Shown: positions 9,993-19,962, numbered from the stretch's first letter. The stretch: 64,000 bases of DNA from Legionella cherrii (GCF_900635815.1 NZ_LR134173.1:2884001-2948000); one strand, 5' to 3'. Notes: generated by a model from the letters alone, not told the origin. Numbers and translations: made by a program.

Positions 9993-10631
9993 ATGAATCA
10001 GATGAAATCAGCTTTTATAAAATTAGCACTTGATTGCCAAGTATTAAAATTTGGTGAATTTACTTTAAAGTCAGGTCGGAGCAGTCCTTACTTTTTTAAT
10101 GCAGGATTATTTTATCAAGGGAACGCTTTACGGCAGTTGGGACAATTTTATGCAAAGACGCTAACCGAACAAAAGGCTCAATTTGATCATTTGTTTGGAC
10201 CAGCCTATAAAGGGTTACCTCTTGCTACCGCTACAGCAATAGCCCTAGCAGAATTCGGTCAAGAAACTACCGTTACTTTTAACCGTAAAGAGGTAAAAGA
10301 TCATGGTGAAGGAGGTCAATTAATTGGTGCTCCATTAACTGGAAGAACGATTATCGTTGATGATGTCATTACTGCAGGTACTGCTTTTAGAGAGTCTCAA
10401 ATTTTAATTAAAGAAAATGGAGGGCAATTAACTGGGGTTATCATAGCACTCGATCGCTGCGAACGAGGAGTATCTCAAAACTCAGCATTGGCTGAAATTA
10501 AAGCTCAAGGTATTGACGTTTATTCCATCATCACCTTATTTGATTTAATCGACTACTTAAAAAGTGTCAATCAAAACGAGCAGGTTAAAAAGCTTGAGGA
10601 TTATCAAGCACTTTATGGTGTTAACCTATAA
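9993..10631 (+). CDS. pyrE: Orotate phosphoribosyltransferase PyrE
   Basis: PyrE joins orotate and PRPP to give OMP in pyrimidine synthesis. The 212-residue length is normal. Visible features are [21 protein letters not shown] near the N-terminus, [11 protein letters not shown], the [12 protein letters not shown] loop that closes over the active site, and the PRPP-binding signature [13 protein letters not shown]. The start at 9993 has only a weak ribosome site, and the Met two codons on is an alternative. It stands alone upstream of the his operon. Confidence 0.95.
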   Translation: MNQMKSAFIKLALDCQVLKFGEFTLKSGRSSPYFFNAGLFYQGNALRQLGQFYAKTLTEQKAQFDHLFGPAYKGLPLATATAIALAEFGQETTVTFNRKEVKDHGEGGQLIGAPLTGRTIIVDDVITAGTAFRESQILIKENGGQLTGVIIALDRCERGVSQNSALAEIKAQGIDVYSIITLFDLIDYLKSVNQNEQVKKLEDYQALYGVNL

Positions 10632-10983
10632 AATTTTGCGCATCAATCAACATAGTACATCGCTTTTCGATAACCTGAGTGGAGTGCAACAACATTGGTA
10701 TTCCCTTCTCCTCAATAGGCAAGAAGGTGTCCATTAGGGCGGATAAGGGTATTCATTCTTTACCCGCTCCCTAGGCGCTCCATTGTAGGGCCAAGGCCCA
10801 ACCAACATCTGTTAGTCTATCAATTGAGTTCATCGGCTTTACATTTATTTTTGGAGCCTGGATTCCGTGCAGCCCCCCCTCATTGCTCGGGGTGATGATC
10901 CCCAAAACCCGTGTCCGTATTGCTGCATCCAGGCTGAGGTTATGTTGAGTTCATCAAAGATTGATTCGTGCCATCATTTTTTA
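10632..10983. other. Intergenic region with repeat remnants upstream of the his promoter
   Basis: No gene is supported here. About 100 bases after pyrE an imperfect stem (GGGCGGATAAGGGTA ... TTTACCCGCTCCC) at about 10737-10772 could end pyrE transcription. A GGTTGGGCC-family repeat remnant follows at 10784. Further on, GAGCCTGGATTCCGTGCAGCC (10854 on) and CATCCAGGCTGAGG (10925 on) form the inverted ends of another repeat, with a GGGGTGATGATCCCC palindrome between them. Confidence 0.5.
10784..10808. repeat. Dispersed palindromic repeat, GGTTGGGCC family, degenerate copy
   Basis: TGTAGGGCCAAGGCCCAACC matches the reverse orientation of the palindrome at 62351-62376 except for loss of GTT in the left arm. 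It lies between pyrE and the his promoter. Confidence 0.5.
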
Positions 10984-11012
10984 TTGACAGTATTAAAAAT
11001 AGACATTATTAT
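10984..11012 (+). promoter_or_regulatory. Sigma-70 promoter of the his operon
   Basis: TTGACA at 10984-10989 and TATTAT at 11007-11012 are separated by exactly 17 bases. The -35 is the perfect consensus and the -10 has five of six consensus bases. The expected transcription start is near 11019, giving a leader of only about 27 bases before the ATG at 11046. This leaves no room for a classical His-leader attenuator. Confidence 0.8.
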
Positions 11013-11015
11013 CGA

Positions 11016-11045
11016 GTTAATGTTCTACTACATTAATACATTAAC
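11016..11045. promoter_or_regulatory. Candidate operator at the his transcription start
   Basis: GTTAATG (11016-11022) and CATTAAC (11039-11045) are exact inverted copies separated by 16 bases, with a third CATTAAT between them at 11031. They span the predicted transcription start and abut the start codon of the TrpR-like gene. That position suits a repressor site, and the first gene of the operon encodes a TrpR-like helix-turn-helix protein. The link is inference, and AT-rich inverted words can occur by chance. Confidence 0.4.
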
Positions 11046-11342
11046 ATGAAAACACATACTACGATAAAACATTCTGCTCTCCCTGATTTAATGCATGCCC
11101 TCAGCTTGCTTGAGAATAAAGAAGAAGCGTTACAGTTTTTTACTGACCTATGCACCCCAGCTGAATTGGAAGCAATGGCAGATCGTTGGCAGGTCGTTCC
11201 TCTATTGCGACAAGGTATCCCCTATCGCACCATTCATGAACAAACGGGGGTCAGTGTAACCACAATAACCCGTGTGGCGCGCTGTTTAAGTTTTGGTACA
11301 GGCGGTTATGAATTAATCGCGAAGAGATTGGAGTCATCGTGA
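11046..11342 (+). CDS. TrpR/YerC-family DNA-binding protein heading the his operon
   Basis: The product is a 98-residue all-helical protein of the TrpR superfamily, YerC/YecD type. Features are the TPAELEAMADRWQVVPLLRQG segment and a helix-turn-helix YRTIHEQTGVSVTTITRVARCLS in the C-terminal half, closely like TrpR. It is the first gene after a consensus promoter, and its TGA overlaps the GTG of hisG. Its place suggests that it controls histidine synthesis, perhaps autogenously, but this is inference. No Shine-Dalgarno is visible before the ATG, which is AT-rich to the start codon. Confidence 0.85.
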   Translation: MKTHTTIKHSALPDLMHALSLLENKEEALQFFTDLCTPAELEAMADRWQVVPLLRQGIPYRTIHEQTGVSVTTITRVARCLSFGTGGYELIAKRLESS

Positions 11343-12220
11343 AAAATCGTTTACGTTTAGCCTTGCAGAAGAAGGGGCGCTTATCAGAAGAATCTCTAAG
11401 TCTTTTACAGAGATGCGGTTTAAAATTTCGTATCAAACCGAATAGCTTGCTCACCCATGTTGATAACTTTCCTATTGATTTACTTTTTGTACGTGATGAT
11501 GACATCCCTACCTTGGTATTCGATGGCCTATGTGATGGCGGCATCGTTGGTGAAAATGTCTTATTTGAAGCAGCTCTTGCGAATCCAACCAAATCATACA
11601 AAATTTCAGCCGCATTAGGCACTTGTACTTGCCGCTTATCTATAGCTGTCCCTGAATCCACAGATTATCGAGGACCGGGGAGTTTAGATGGTAAGCGAAT
11701 TGCTACCAGCTATCCAAATTTGCTCAACCAATATTTGCGGAATAAAAAAATATGTGCGGAAAGCCTTGTATTATCAGGCTCCATTGAAGTTGCTCCACGC
11801 ATGGGTATGGCCGATGCGATTTGTGACCTGGTTTCAAGCGGGCAAACCTTGGAAGATAACAAGCTCTATGAAGTGGATACCGTACTTTCCAGCCAAGCGG
11901 TATTGATTCAAAGTGATGAGAAGCCTTCCTGTATGTTTCAAGACTTGTTTGACATGCTCTCGCGAAGAATTCAATCCGTACAACAGGCACAAGAAAGAAA
12001 ATACATTGTTTTTCATGCCCCAAAATCAGCCCTCGAAGCCATTGCAGAAAAACTACCTGGCGCTGAGTCACCCACCATTCTGCCTTTACCCGGAACTATG
12101 AATAAAGTGGCCGTTCATGTTGTTTCTAGTGAACGCGTATTTTGGAACACTTTAGAAACCATTCAAACCCTCGGAGCCAGTTCTATATTGGTGTTACCTA
12201 TAGAAAAAATGTTGGAGTAA
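11339..12220 (+). CDS. hisG: ATP phosphoribosyltransferase HisG (long form)
   Basis: HisG makes phosphoribosyl-ATP, the first step of histidine synthesis. The 293-residue size marks the long form with a C-terminal ACT-like regulatory domain that gives histidine feedback without HisZ. The start is NRLRLALQKKGRLSEESLSLL, then VRDDDIPTLVFDGLCDGGIVGENV, and the PRPP-site region MGMADAICDLVSSGQTL. The C-terminal third (PLPGTMNKVAVHVVSSERVFW) is the regulatory domain. The GTG start overlaps the stop of the TrpR-like gene by 4 bases (GTGA). Confidence 0.96.
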   Translation: MKNRLRLALQKKGRLSEESLSLLQRCGLKFRIKPNSLLTHVDNFPIDLLFVRDDDIPTLVFDGLCDGGIVGENVLFEAALANPTKSYKISAALGTCTCRLSIAVPESTDYRGPGSLDGKRIATSYPNLLNQYLRNKKICAESLVLSGSIEVAPRMGMADAICDLVSSGQTLEDNKLYEVDTVLSSQAVLIQSDEKPSCMFQDLFDMLSRRIQSVQQAQERKYIVFHAPKSALEAIAEKLPGAESPTILPLPGTMNKVAVHVVSSERVFWNTLETIQTLGASSILVLPIEKMLE

Positions 12221-12221
12221 T

Positions 12222-13520
12222 ATGATGTTATCGATTAAAAATTGGCAATCCCTCTCGCAGACGGAAAAAAAACACTATCTTACTCGTCCCTTGCAAGCAT
12301 CTTCCGCAAAAGACAAAGTGCAAGAGATTATTAAACAGGTGCGTACCTTTGGAGATGATGCATTATTTGCATTCACAGAACAGTTTGATGGCGCTCGTTT
12401 GCAAAGCCTACAAATTCCCAGACAGAAAATTGAAAATTCGTGCATCAGTAAGAAATCACTGACAGCCATCACTGAAGCCATAAAGACAATTACTCTGTAT
12501 CACCAATCCCTTTTACCAGAAAACAAAAAAATTTGTACTGCTCATGGTGTGACAATTGACACCACCTATAGACCCATTCAACGGGTTGGTCTGTATATAC
12601 CTGGTGGTAATAATACGCCGTTAGTTTCTTCATTATTAATGCAAGCTGTACCTGCAGTCGTAGCTGGATGTCCTATAAAAATATTATGCACACCACCTGA
12701 TGCATCAGGTTCAATCAATGAACATCTTCTTGTAGCAGCACGTTTATGTGGCATAGATACTATTTATACCCTTGGGGGGGCACAAGCAATCGCAGCTATG
12801 GCTTATGGTACAGAAACAGTTACAAAAGTAGACAAAATTTTTGGGCCAGGTAATCGTTATGTTACTGAAGCCAAAACTCTAGTTGCCTCAGATCCATATG
12901 GTGCCGCTATAGATATGCCCGCCGGACCATCCGAAGTCATGATTATTGCAGACAATCAAGCAAATCCAGCATTTATCGCTGCTGATTTGCTGGCGCAAGC
13001 AGAGCATGGTGTCGATTCCCAAGTCATTTTGGTTTGTGACACGCTTCAATGTGCAGAACAAGTGAACCAACAGCTGCAAGTTCAATTCAGTACTTTGTCA
13101 AGAGCGCAAATAATCCAGCAATCCATGGCGAATAGCATGATTATTGTCTGCGCAGAAAAAACAGAACAATTAAACATCATTAACTCCTATGCTCCAGAGC
13201 ATTTGATTCTCAATCGAAAAGATGCCGAGTCTTGGATTGAGGAAATCAATTCTGTAGGCAGTATATTTCTAGGTCCCTGGGCTGCCGAAACCCTTGGGGA
13301 TTACGTGACCGGATCAAACCATGTTCTTCCAACCTATGGTTTTGCCAGAAATCACAATGGTCTGAGTACCCTCGATTTTTTAACTTGTTTTAACGTGCAA
13401 TCGATTAGCACCGAGGGAATTAGGGAGTTAGGGCCCTCGGCAATTGCACTGGCACAGATTGAAGGATTGGATGCCCATGCCAAAGCAGTGGAAATTAGAC
13501 TTGCTTCATTGGAGAAATAA
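12222..13520 (+). CDS. hisD: Histidinol dehydrogenase HisD
   Basis: HisD carries out the last two oxidations, L-histidinol to histidine, with NAD and a zinc ion. The 432-residue length is normal. Recognisable motifs are RVGLYIPGGNNTPLVSSLLM, IYTLGGAQAIAAMAYGTETV, KIFGPGNRYVTEAK, and IDMPAGPSEVMIIAD. AQAEHGVDSQ contains the catalytic His, and NHVLPTYGFAR lies in the C-terminal third. The gene starts 2 bases after hisG and abuts hisC directly. Confidence 0.97.
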   Translation: MMLSIKNWQSLSQTEKKHYLTRPLQASSAKDKVQEIIKQVRTFGDDALFAFTEQFDGARLQSLQIPRQKIENSCISKKSLTAITEAIKTITLYHQSLLPENKKICTAHGVTIDTTYRPIQRVGLYIPGGNNTPLVSSLLMQAVPAVVAGCPIKILCTPPDASGSINEHLLVAARLCGIDTIYTLGGAQAIAAMAYGTETVTKVDKIFGPGNRYVTEAKTLVASDPYGAAIDMPAGPSEVMIIADNQANPAFIAADLLAQAEHGVDSQVILVCDTLQCAEQVNQQLQVQFSTLSRAQIIQQSMANSMIIVCAEKTEQLNIINSYAPEHLILNRKDAESWIEEINSVGSIFLGPWAAETLGDYVTGSNHVLPTYGFARNHNGLSTLDFLTCFNVQSISTEGIRELGPSAIALAQIEGLDAHAKAVEIRLASLEK

Positions 13521-14588
13521 ATGTCCGTACTCAACTTAATACGCTCTGAATTGTTAAACAAAGAACCCTATGTTCTTGGCAGTGCTCCAATTAAATACCG
13601 ACTCCACGCAAACGAGCTTCCTTGGTCTGCATTAAGTACGGATATCGACTTAAATTTTTATCCAGAAAAAGCTTTACAAGACCAGCTGCAAGAGCAATTA
13701 GCAAAACGCTATCAAGTTAATATAAATCAAATGGTACTTACTCGAGGCTCAGATGATGGCATTGACTTAATCAGTCGTTTGTTTTTAAGTGCAGGCCAAG
13801 ACGCTTGCATGCAATTTCCACCTACCTTTTCCATGTATTCCTTTTATGCATCATTACAAGATGCCCAGCTTATCGAGTGTCCGTTAGATCCTCTGTGTCA
13901 GTTTAAAATCTCACTGGAAGATATCGGCAAGAGTTGGCAAAAAAATTGTAAAATTATCTTTTTGTGTAACCCGAATAATCCAACTGCTCACCGAGTCGAT
14001 CTGGATTTTATCGCACAGCTATGTGCGGAGTACAAAAATCGCTCCGTCATCGTGGTTGATGAGGCATATATCGAATTTACTCAGGCACCAAGTGCAACTC
14101 GTTTAATTCCTGAATATGACAACTTAATTGTTTTGCGTACTTTGTCGAAAGCCTATGGTCTTGCCAACCTTCGTTTGGGCATTGTATTAGCACAAGAACA
14201 GCTAATCCAACGCTTGAATAAAATTATGCCTCCCTTTCCCCTTTCAAGTGTTGTGATTGATTTAGCACTGCGCGCATTGGAAAATTCTGATTGGTTTTTA
14301 GAAGCAATTGATAGGATAAGTACTTCGCGAACAAAATTGATCCAGAAATTACAATTTTGCTCTGTGATTGAGAAAGTGTATCCAACAGAAACGAACTTTA
14401 TTCTTATTAAAACAAAACATACAACCCAATTAGTCTCATGGCTTATCAAACAAGGCATGGTGATCAAAAGTTTTTCACCTCAATCCTCGTTGCACGATCA
14501 TTTACGAATCACTGTAGGTGATGAGCCACAAAATCAGCTGTTGCTGAATGCTCTATCTTCTTTTCAAAATAATGGCTTAGGATATTAA
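13521..14588 (+). CDS. hisC: Histidinol-phosphate aminotransferase HisC
   Basis: HisC is a PLP enzyme that converts imidazole-acetol phosphate and glutamate to histidinol phosphate. The 355-residue product has the fold type I pattern: [10 protein letters not shown] at the N-terminus, [32 protein letters not shown] and [10 protein letters not shown] with the PLP-contacting Asp. [16 protein letters not shown] carries the Schiff-base Lys. The ATG abuts the hisD stop. Confidence 0.95.
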   Translation: MSVLNLIRSELLNKEPYVLGSAPIKYRLHANELPWSALSTDIDLNFYPEKALQDQLQEQLAKRYQVNINQMVLTRGSDDGIDLISRLFLSAGQDACMQFPPTFSMYSFYASLQDAQLIECPLDPLCQFKISLEDIGKSWQKNCKIIFLCNPNNPTAHRVDLDFIAQLCAEYKNRSVIVVDEAYIEFTQAPSATRLIPEYDNLIVLRTLSKAYGLANLRLGIVLAQEQLIQRLNKIMPPFPLSSVVIDLALRALENSDWFLEAIDRISTSRTKLIQKLQFCSVIEKVYPTETNFILIKTKHTTQLVSWLIKQGMVIKSFSPQSSLHDHLRITVGDEPQNQLLLNALSSFQNNGLGY

Positions 14589-14589
14589 A

Positions 14590-15648
14590 ATGCAAAAAAT
14601 CTTATTTATTGATCGTGATGGTACCTTAATCGAAGAACCTTTTGATTTTCAAGTAGACTCATTGGATAAAATTAAGCTCACTCCCTATGTTATTCCAGCA
14701 TTACTGCGACTACAAAATCAAGGTTTTCGCTTGGTGATGGTGAGCAATCAAAATGGTCTAGGTACCCCTGCTTTTCCTGAAGATGATTTTATGATTTGTC
14801 ATGAATTTACTCTGGATCTTTTCTCTTCACAGGGCATATTTTTTGATGAAATTTTTATTTGTCCTCACATGCCCGAAGACAATTGTTTCTGCCGGAAACC
14901 TAAAACAGGATTGCTGGATCAATTTTTTAAAGAAAAAACAATTGATCATTCATGTTCATGGGTTATTGGTGACAGAGAAACTGATCGACAACTGGCTGAC
15001 AATCTAGGTATCAAATTTTTGCCAGTATCTAAAGAGCATGGATGGGATCAAATTACTCAAACAATTCTTAATCACAAAAAAACCGCAGTGATTCAAAGAA
15101 AGACAAAAGAAACCGAGATTAAATTGAACCTAACATTGGATGTCGATCAAAGTAGTCCAATCAATACACCATTGCCCTTTTTTAACCACATGCTGGAGCA
15201 GGTAGCCAAACATGGTGGATTTAATCTTGAATTATATGCCAATGGCGACATCGACGTGGATGATCACCATTTAATCGAAGATACAGCCATTGCTTTAGGC
15301 GAAGGACTAAAAAAAGCGCTTGGGGATAAATGGGGCATTAACCGTTATGGCTTTACTTTACCGATGGATGAAGCTTTAGCCACAATAGCTATAGATATAA
15401 GTGGCAGAAGTTTTTGCGATTTTAAAGGCCAATTTACTCGGGAATTTGTTGGCGGCATGGCAACAGAAATGGTTCCTCATTTCTTTAATTCCTTAGCCGC
15501 AGCCCTCGGTGCAACCATTCATGTCGAAGTTAAAGGTCAAAATCACCACCACATGATCGAAGCGTGCTTCAAATCTTTAGGGAGAGCACTAGGCCAAGCC
15601 TGTGTGCAAACAAATAACGCCCTTCCATCAACCAAGGGACTATTATGA
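14590..15648 (+). CDS. hisB: Bifunctional histidinol-phosphatase / imidazoleglycerol-phosphate dehydratase HisB
   Basis: This is the fused form found in gammaproteobacteria. Residues 1-160 are a HAD phosphatase with the nucleophile motif [11 protein letters not shown], a Cys/His zinc loop ([17 protein letters not shown]) and [13 protein letters not shown]. Residues from about 170 are the dehydratase with [32 protein letters not shown] and [18 protein letters not shown], the manganese-binding His clusters. Length is as expected. It follows hisC by 1 base and overlaps hisH by 4. Confidence 0.97.
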   Translation: MQKILFIDRDGTLIEEPFDFQVDSLDKIKLTPYVIPALLRLQNQGFRLVMVSNQNGLGTPAFPEDDFMICHEFTLDLFSSQGIFFDEIFICPHMPEDNCFCRKPKTGLLDQFFKEKTIDHSCSWVIGDRETDRQLADNLGIKFLPVSKEHGWDQITQTILNHKKTAVIQRKTKETEIKLNLTLDVDQSSPINTPLPFFNHMLEQVAKHGGFNLELYANGDIDVDDHHLIEDTAIALGEGLKKALGDKWGINRYGFTLPMDEALATIAIDISGRSFCDFKGQFTREFVGGMATEMVPHFFNSLAAALGATIHVEVKGQNHHHMIEACFKSLGRALGQACVQTNNALPSTKGLL

Positions 15649-16232
15649 TTGCTGTGATTGATGTCAGTGGAACCAATCTAACCTCTTTAGGTAATGCATT
15701 AAAGAGATTAGGGTTTAATTATCAATTAACCCACGATCCAAAGGAAATACGCAGTGCAAGCCATGTGATTTTACCCGGAGTAGGAACCGCAGCTTATGGT
15801 ATGAATGCCTTGCGCCAGTATGACTTGATTGATGTGGTGACCTCACTGGAACAACCACTACTTGGTATTTGTCTGGGTATGCAATTATTGTTCGAACACA
15901 GTGAAGAAAATGATGTTTGCTGCCTGGGGATGCTTCCAGGAAAAGTACGTCGTTTGCACCACCAGGATGGCTATCCAGTTCCTCACATGGGCTGGAATCA
16001 ATTGCAATGGTGCACTGAGACCTTTTTAAAACAAGGACTAAAAGAACAGGATTATGTATATTTCGTTCATAGCTACGCCCTTGGTGAGAGTGAGTATGCT
16101 TTGGCATATTGTGAATACGGCCAACCATTCACGGCAATAATTCAAAAAAATAATATTTGGGGTATGCAATTTCATCCAGAAAAATCTGCAGAAACTGGCA
16201 TGATTTTACTCAATAATTTTTGTAACTATTAG
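15645..16232 (+). CDS. hisH: Imidazole glycerol phosphate synthase, glutaminase subunit HisH
   Basis: HisH hydrolyses glutamine and feeds ammonia through a channel to HisF. The 195-residue class I amidotransferase has the nucleophile motif [33 protein letters not shown] and the catalytic [15 protein letters not shown] overlaps the hisB stop by 4 bases. HisF is two genes downstream. Confidence 0.97.
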   Translation: MIAVIDVSGTNLTSLGNALKRLGFNYQLTHDPKEIRSASHVILPGVGTAAYGMNALRQYDLIDVVTSLEQPLLGICLGMQLLFEHSEENDVCCLGMLPGKVRRLHHQDGYPVPHMGWNQLQWCTETFLKQGLKEQDYVYFVHSYALGESEYALAYCEYGQPFTAIIQKNNIWGMQFHPEKSAETGMILLNNFCNY

Positions 16233-16390
16233 ACTTTTTTTGAATACTCGCTACAGAGGAGAAATGCAAGAAGACTCGGAGTACTGAACCGAGTGTACAA
16301 TAAGTACATGAGGATTCAAGCATCGTATCGACCTAGCAATTCACCTCCGTAGTAGAGTTTCCGATGAAGTCATCAAAATATGGAGGCTTT
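16233..16390. other. 158-base spacer inside the his operon
   Basis: All upstream his genes are tightly packed, but hisH and hisA are separated by this stretch. It starts with a short T-run and contains CTCGGAGTACTGAACCGAG, a small stem with its loop, and then TGTACAATAAGTACA, another imperfect palindrome. No gene is supported. It reads like a relic of an intergenic repeat inserted into the operon or a processing/termination signal. Confidence 0.45.
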
Positions 16391-17107
16391 ATGATCCTTA
16401 TCCCTGCAATTGACATCCAAGCGGGTCGATGTGTTCGTTTACGGCAAGGACAATTTGATCAAGTCACTCAATTCGATGCACTGCCTATAGAACGCGCCAC
16501 CTATTTCGCTCAATTAGGGGCGAAACGTTTGCATGTAGTTGATTTGGATGGTGCACAAACCGGAACAATGCAACATCTTGCTTTAATCCGTGCCATGCAA
16601 GACACAGGAATCCCCGTACAAGCAGGTGGTGGAATACGCTCTTTAGAACAAGCAACGTTATGCTTTTCATCGGGGATTTCTAATCTGGTTATAGGCAGTA
16701 TTGCCCTAAACAATCCCGAACTGACAATGCAAATTATCAACGTAATAAATCCCCAACACATTATACTGGCCTTAGATGTGCGCATGCATGATGGAATTCC
16801 TATACCTGCAATTCATGGTTGGCAAACTACCACCGCTCATAATCTATGGGATGTGGTTTCCTTTTACCAAAGATTAGGGATTAAACAAATACTCTGCACT
16901 GATATCGCTTGTGATGGCATGATGCAAGGACCCAATTTTGAACTTTATAAAGAAGCCGTCTTACGTTTTCCACAAATTGAATGGCAAGCTTCTGGAGGCA
17001 TCCGCAATGCAGAGGATATCCATCAATTAGATGCATTAGGGGTGAGTGCAGCAATTCTGGGATTAACCCTGTACCAAGGCAATTTTGACCTGGAGTCGAT
17101 GTTATAG
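16391..17107 (+). CDS. hisA: ProFAR isomerase HisA
   Basis: HisA is the (beta-alpha)8 isomerase that opens the ribose ring of ProFAR. I take ATG 16391 (MILIPAIDIQAG) rather than the in-frame ATG at 16364, since a GGAGG site precedes it by 4 bases and the family starts here, giving 238 residues. Catalytic-type Asp residues lie in PAIDIQAGRCVRLRQG and in CTDIACDGMMQGPN. Phosphate-binding loops are QAGGGIRSLEQA and QASGGIRNAEDI. Confidence 0.96.
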   Translation: MILIPAIDIQAGRCVRLRQGQFDQVTQFDALPIERATYFAQLGAKRLHVVDLDGAQTGTMQHLALIRAMQDTGIPVQAGGGIRSLEQATLCFSSGISNLVIGSIALNNPELTMQIINVINPQHIILALDVRMHDGIPIPAIHGWQTTTAHNLWDVVSFYQRLGIKQILCTDIACDGMMQGPNFELYKEAVLRFPQIEWQASGGIRNAEDIHQLDALGVSAAILGLTLYQGNFDLESML

Positions 17108-17161
17108 CCTGGGGCTACAAAGCATCCAGAGTACATAATTAATTAATGTGAGTACAAAGTT

Positions 17162-17929
17162 ATGTTAACCAAACGAATTATTCCATGCCTTGATGTCCGC
17201 GATAATCAAGTGGTCAAAGGCATCAAATTTCGCGATCATCGCATTGTTGGGAATATCCTTGAGCTTGCAGCAGAGTATTCTGCAGCCGGTGCTGATGAGC
17301 TTGTATTTTATGATATTACTGCAAGCGCTGAGCAACGTTCCGTTTGTCCCGATTGGGTGAACCAAGTCGCTGGAACAATTAATATTCCATTTACCGTGGC
17401 TGGTGGAATTCGCTCTCTTAATCAGGCAAAATCAGTATTAAATTCTGGGGCCGATAAAATATCCATTAATAGCCCAGCATTGGAAAAGCCTGACTTAATC
17501 AATGAATTAAGTCGAAATTTTGGAAGTCAATGCGTTGTCATAGGAATTGATAGTCAATGGATAGATGATGATTATTATGTCTATCAATATACAGGTGATG
17601 AAAAAAAAACCCTTAACTCCAAACGAAAAACCAAAGAATGGATTAAGGAAGTACAAGATCGAGGTGCAGGAGAAATTGTATTAAATTGTATGCAATCCGA
17701 TGGGGTACGCCAGGGCTATGATTTATACCAATTAAAAATGATGCGCCCCTTGTGTCAGGTACCATTCATTGCATCAGGTGGTGCCGGGGCGCTGGATGAT
17801 TTTACTCAAGTATTTCTCGAGTCTCGAGTAGATGGGGCTTTAGCTGCCAGCATTTTTCATGACAAAATTTTGACAATAAACGAAATAAAATTAGCACTAA
17901 TAAAACAAAATATTGAGGTACGATTATGA
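17162..17929 (+). CDS. hisF: Imidazole glycerol phosphate synthase, cyclase subunit HisF
   Basis: HisF uses ammonia from HisH to form imidazole glycerol phosphate and AICAR. The 255-residue barrel starts [20 protein letters not shown] with the catalytic Asp in CLDV. Other motifs are [50 protein letters not shown] with the second catalytic Asp, and [14 protein letters not shown]. The GTRQGYDL loop usual in other species reads GVRQGYDL here. Its stop overlaps the hisIE start by 4 bases. Confidence 0.97.
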   Translation: MLTKRIIPCLDVRDNQVVKGIKFRDHRIVGNILELAAEYSAAGADELVFYDITASAEQRSVCPDWVNQVAGTINIPFTVAGGIRSLNQAKSVLNSGADKISINSPALEKPDLINELSRNFGSQCVVIGIDSQWIDDDYYVYQYTGDEKKTLNSKRKTKEWIKEVQDRGAGEIVLNCMQSDGVRQGYDLYQLKMMRPLCQVPFIASGGAGALDDFTQVFLESRVDGALAASIFHDKILTINEIKLALIKQNIEVRL

Positions 17930-18549
17930 TTCACATGGAAATTAATTCTTTAGATTGGAAAAAAATGAATGGTTTATTACCAGCGATTATCCAAAATGCA
18001 GAAAACGGTAGTGTTCTAATGTTAGGTTATATGAACCAAGAGGCTTTAATCGCTACACTCACCACCGGCCAATTAAATCTGTACAGCAGAAGTAGAAAAC
18101 GCTTATGGCGCAAAGGAGAAAGCTCCGGTAATAGCATGTCCATACAACATATCAGTGTAGATTGTGACAGTGACAGCCTCTTAATTCAGGTATTACCTAA
18201 AGGACCGGCCTGTCATTTAGGTTATACGAGTTGTTTTCAACCTACACATAATACCAATTTAGGATTTATAGATGAGTTAATTGAACTGATTAATGAGCGT
18301 GCAGACTCCAAAAATGAAAACAGCTATACCGCACAATTATTAGATTCCGGACTCTCTCGATGCGCCCAAAAAGTAGGTGAAGAAGCAGTAGAAACCGTGA
18401 TTGCGGCTGTAAATAATAATCGGGAAGAATTGGTTAATGAATGCGCTGACTTAATTTTCCATTTATTTGTTTTATTAAAAGCATGTGAATTAAGTTTTTA
18501 TGATGTATTGCAGTGTTTGCGTGACAGAGACCGAAGTGTTCATACTTAG
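17926..18549 (+). CDS. hisIE: Bifunctional phosphoribosyl-AMP cyclohydrolase / phosphoribosyl-ATP pyrophosphatase HisIE
   Basis: The 207-residue fusion carries out steps two and three of histidine synthesis. The N-terminal HisI half has [30 protein letters not shown] and the zinc Cys region [11 protein letters not shown]...[12 protein letters not shown]. The C-terminal HisE half has the all-alpha NTP pyrophosphohydrolase pattern [13 protein letters not shown] followed by [17 protein letters not shown]. The order HisI-HisE is normal for proteobacterial fusions. It is the last gene of the operon. Confidence 0.96.
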   Translation: MIHMEINSLDWKKMNGLLPAIIQNAENGSVLMLGYMNQEALIATLTTGQLNLYSRSRKRLWRKGESSGNSMSIQHISVDCDSDSLLIQVLPKGPACHLGYTSCFQPTHNTNLGFIDELIELINERADSKNENSYTAQLLDSGLSRCAQKVGEEAVETVIAAVNNNREELVNECADLIFHLFVLLKACELSFYDVLQCLRDRDRSVHT

Positions 18550-18565
18550 CCTTAGTAGCCTATCT

Positions 18566-18594
18566 CGTCATCCCGAGCATAGTGAGGGATGACG
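18566..18594. repeat. GTCATCCC-family repeat acting as a stem-loop between convergent genes
   Basis: CGTCATCCC (18566-18574) and GGGATGACG (18586-18594) are perfect inverted arms around an 11-base loop. The element lies between the end of hisIE and the end of the methyltransferase gene, where a two-way terminator would be expected. No T-run follows, so Rho-independent action is uncertain. Confidence 0.65.
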
Positions 18595-18643
18595 ACACAA
18601 TTCACGGGTGGCGGCTAAGCCTAGACCCAAACTGCAAATTCGA

Positions 18644-19816
18644 TCAAACTACGGCCAACAAGACCGCTGTGAGATAATTCCCTTCTGGAAATGAAGTTAA
18701 AGTCGGATGACAACTTGCTGGACCATAAACACCTAAAATACGAGCTTGTTTCCCAACCGCTCCAGCTTGGGCACCGACCAAAGAACAAAATTCCTGGGAT
18801 GAAAGTGCTGAAGAACAATTACATGTCATTAATAATGAACCCTCTTTCATATATTTAAATACTTCACGGTGCAAAAATCGATAATAATTTTTAGCCCGTT
18901 CCACATGTTGTCTTGATGGAACCAATTTAGGAGGATCGAGAATAACGAGATCATAATCTCCTGCTTTTGTTAAATAGTCACGCGCATCTGCCTCAATAAA
19001 CTCAATCTGAGTCACACCATTTAACACAGCATTTTTCTGCGCTTGCGCGATTGCCTGAGCAGAACTATCCACCGCGGTCACTTTTGAGGCTCCAGAGCGA
19101 GCAGCATGTAAGGCAAAACCACCACTATAACAGTAAAGATCTAATACGTTCTTTCCTTTTGATAATTGAGCAATACGCTGATGATTCTCCCTTTGATCAA
19201 GAAACAAGCCTGTTTTTTGTGCTTGAGCAAACTCAACCTCATAAACAACCCCAGCCTCAAGAACCTTTGTATTATAATGCTTCTCTTGCTCAGTAATTTG
19301 TTTCCATCCGTCTTGTCCTAATGGCTTACTTTGTGGCATCCAAACAATCTGATCTGTAGGAAATAAATTGTGTAAAGCGTGCATGATTACTTCCCGATTG
19401 AGTTCAACCCAATACGCAGAGCTCGCAACAGCACAAATCTGATTAAATCGATCAATAGTTAATCCGGAAAGACCATCTGCTTCACTATTAAACAAACGAT
19501 AAGCAGTGGTTTCTTCATTAGGCAGATTTAAACATTCTCTAACCTGTTTTGCCTGCATTAGACGATGTGCAATCAAGGAAGGTAAATTGCTTTTATCTAT
19601 GGATTCATTTGCTAGGGCTAATACTCTGACTCTATAGAGAGAATGCTCATTATAAACACCTACACCAATAAGCTCTTCATCTGCATTGTAAATATCAACT
19701 AAATGTCCTGTTACTAATTTTCCCTGAGCTTTAGCAATGGCCTTGGGGAATATCCATGGATGACCGCGTAGCACTGTATTTTGTTTTGCCTTAAGCAAAA
19801 TAACTTTTGCATTCAT
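18644..19816 (-). CDS. Class I SAM-dependent 23S rRNA methyltransferase, RlmI-like
   Basis: The family methylates C5 of a cytosine in 23S rRNA (RlmI). I start at 19816 (MNAKVILLKAKQNTVLRGHPW), the usual N-terminus, giving 390 residues. A longer frame to 19876 has no support. The N-terminal PUA domain contains RGHPWIFPKAIAKAQG. The Rossmann domain has VLDLYCYSGGFALHAARSGA for SAM binding, VTAVDSS, then VILDPPKLVPSR and the Cys motif LMTCNCSSALSSQEF, consistent with a 5-methylcytosine enzyme. The ribosome site is weak. The exact target base is inferred. Confidence 0.85.
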   Translation of the reverse strand: MNAKVILLKAKQNTVLRGHPWIFPKAIAKAQGKLVTGHLVDIYNADEELIGVGVYNEHSLYRVRVLALANESIDKSNLPSLIAHRLMQAKQVRECLNLPNEETTAYRLFNSEADGLSGLTIDRFNQICAVASSAYWVELNREVIMHALHNLFPTDQIVWMPQSKPLGQDGWKQITEQEKHYNTKVLEAGVVYEVEFAQAQKTGLFLDQRENHQRIAQLSKGKNVLDLYCYSGGFALHAARSGASKVTAVDSSAQAIAQAQKNAVLNGVTQIEFIEADARDYLTKAGDYDLVILDPPKLVPSRQHVERAKNYYRFLHREVFKYMKEGSLLMTCNCSSALSSQEFCSLVGAQAGAVGKQARILGVYGPASCHPTLTSFPEGNYLTAVLLAVV

Positions 19817-19962
19817 TTTTCTATTTCCCAAAGAACAAAAATCGGCTAATCTACACAAAGAACGATAGACCTGCAATAGTTCATAAATTTTAGGGTCTGT
19901 TTATAATTCGCTAGATTGAGTCTAAATGGCGTCATTTTAGAGCACCGTAGCCTGCTCCTAGG

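Noticed and set aside
11251..12101. Several minus- and plus-strand frames over hisG
   Set aside because: They are shadows of hisG, which has full family support.
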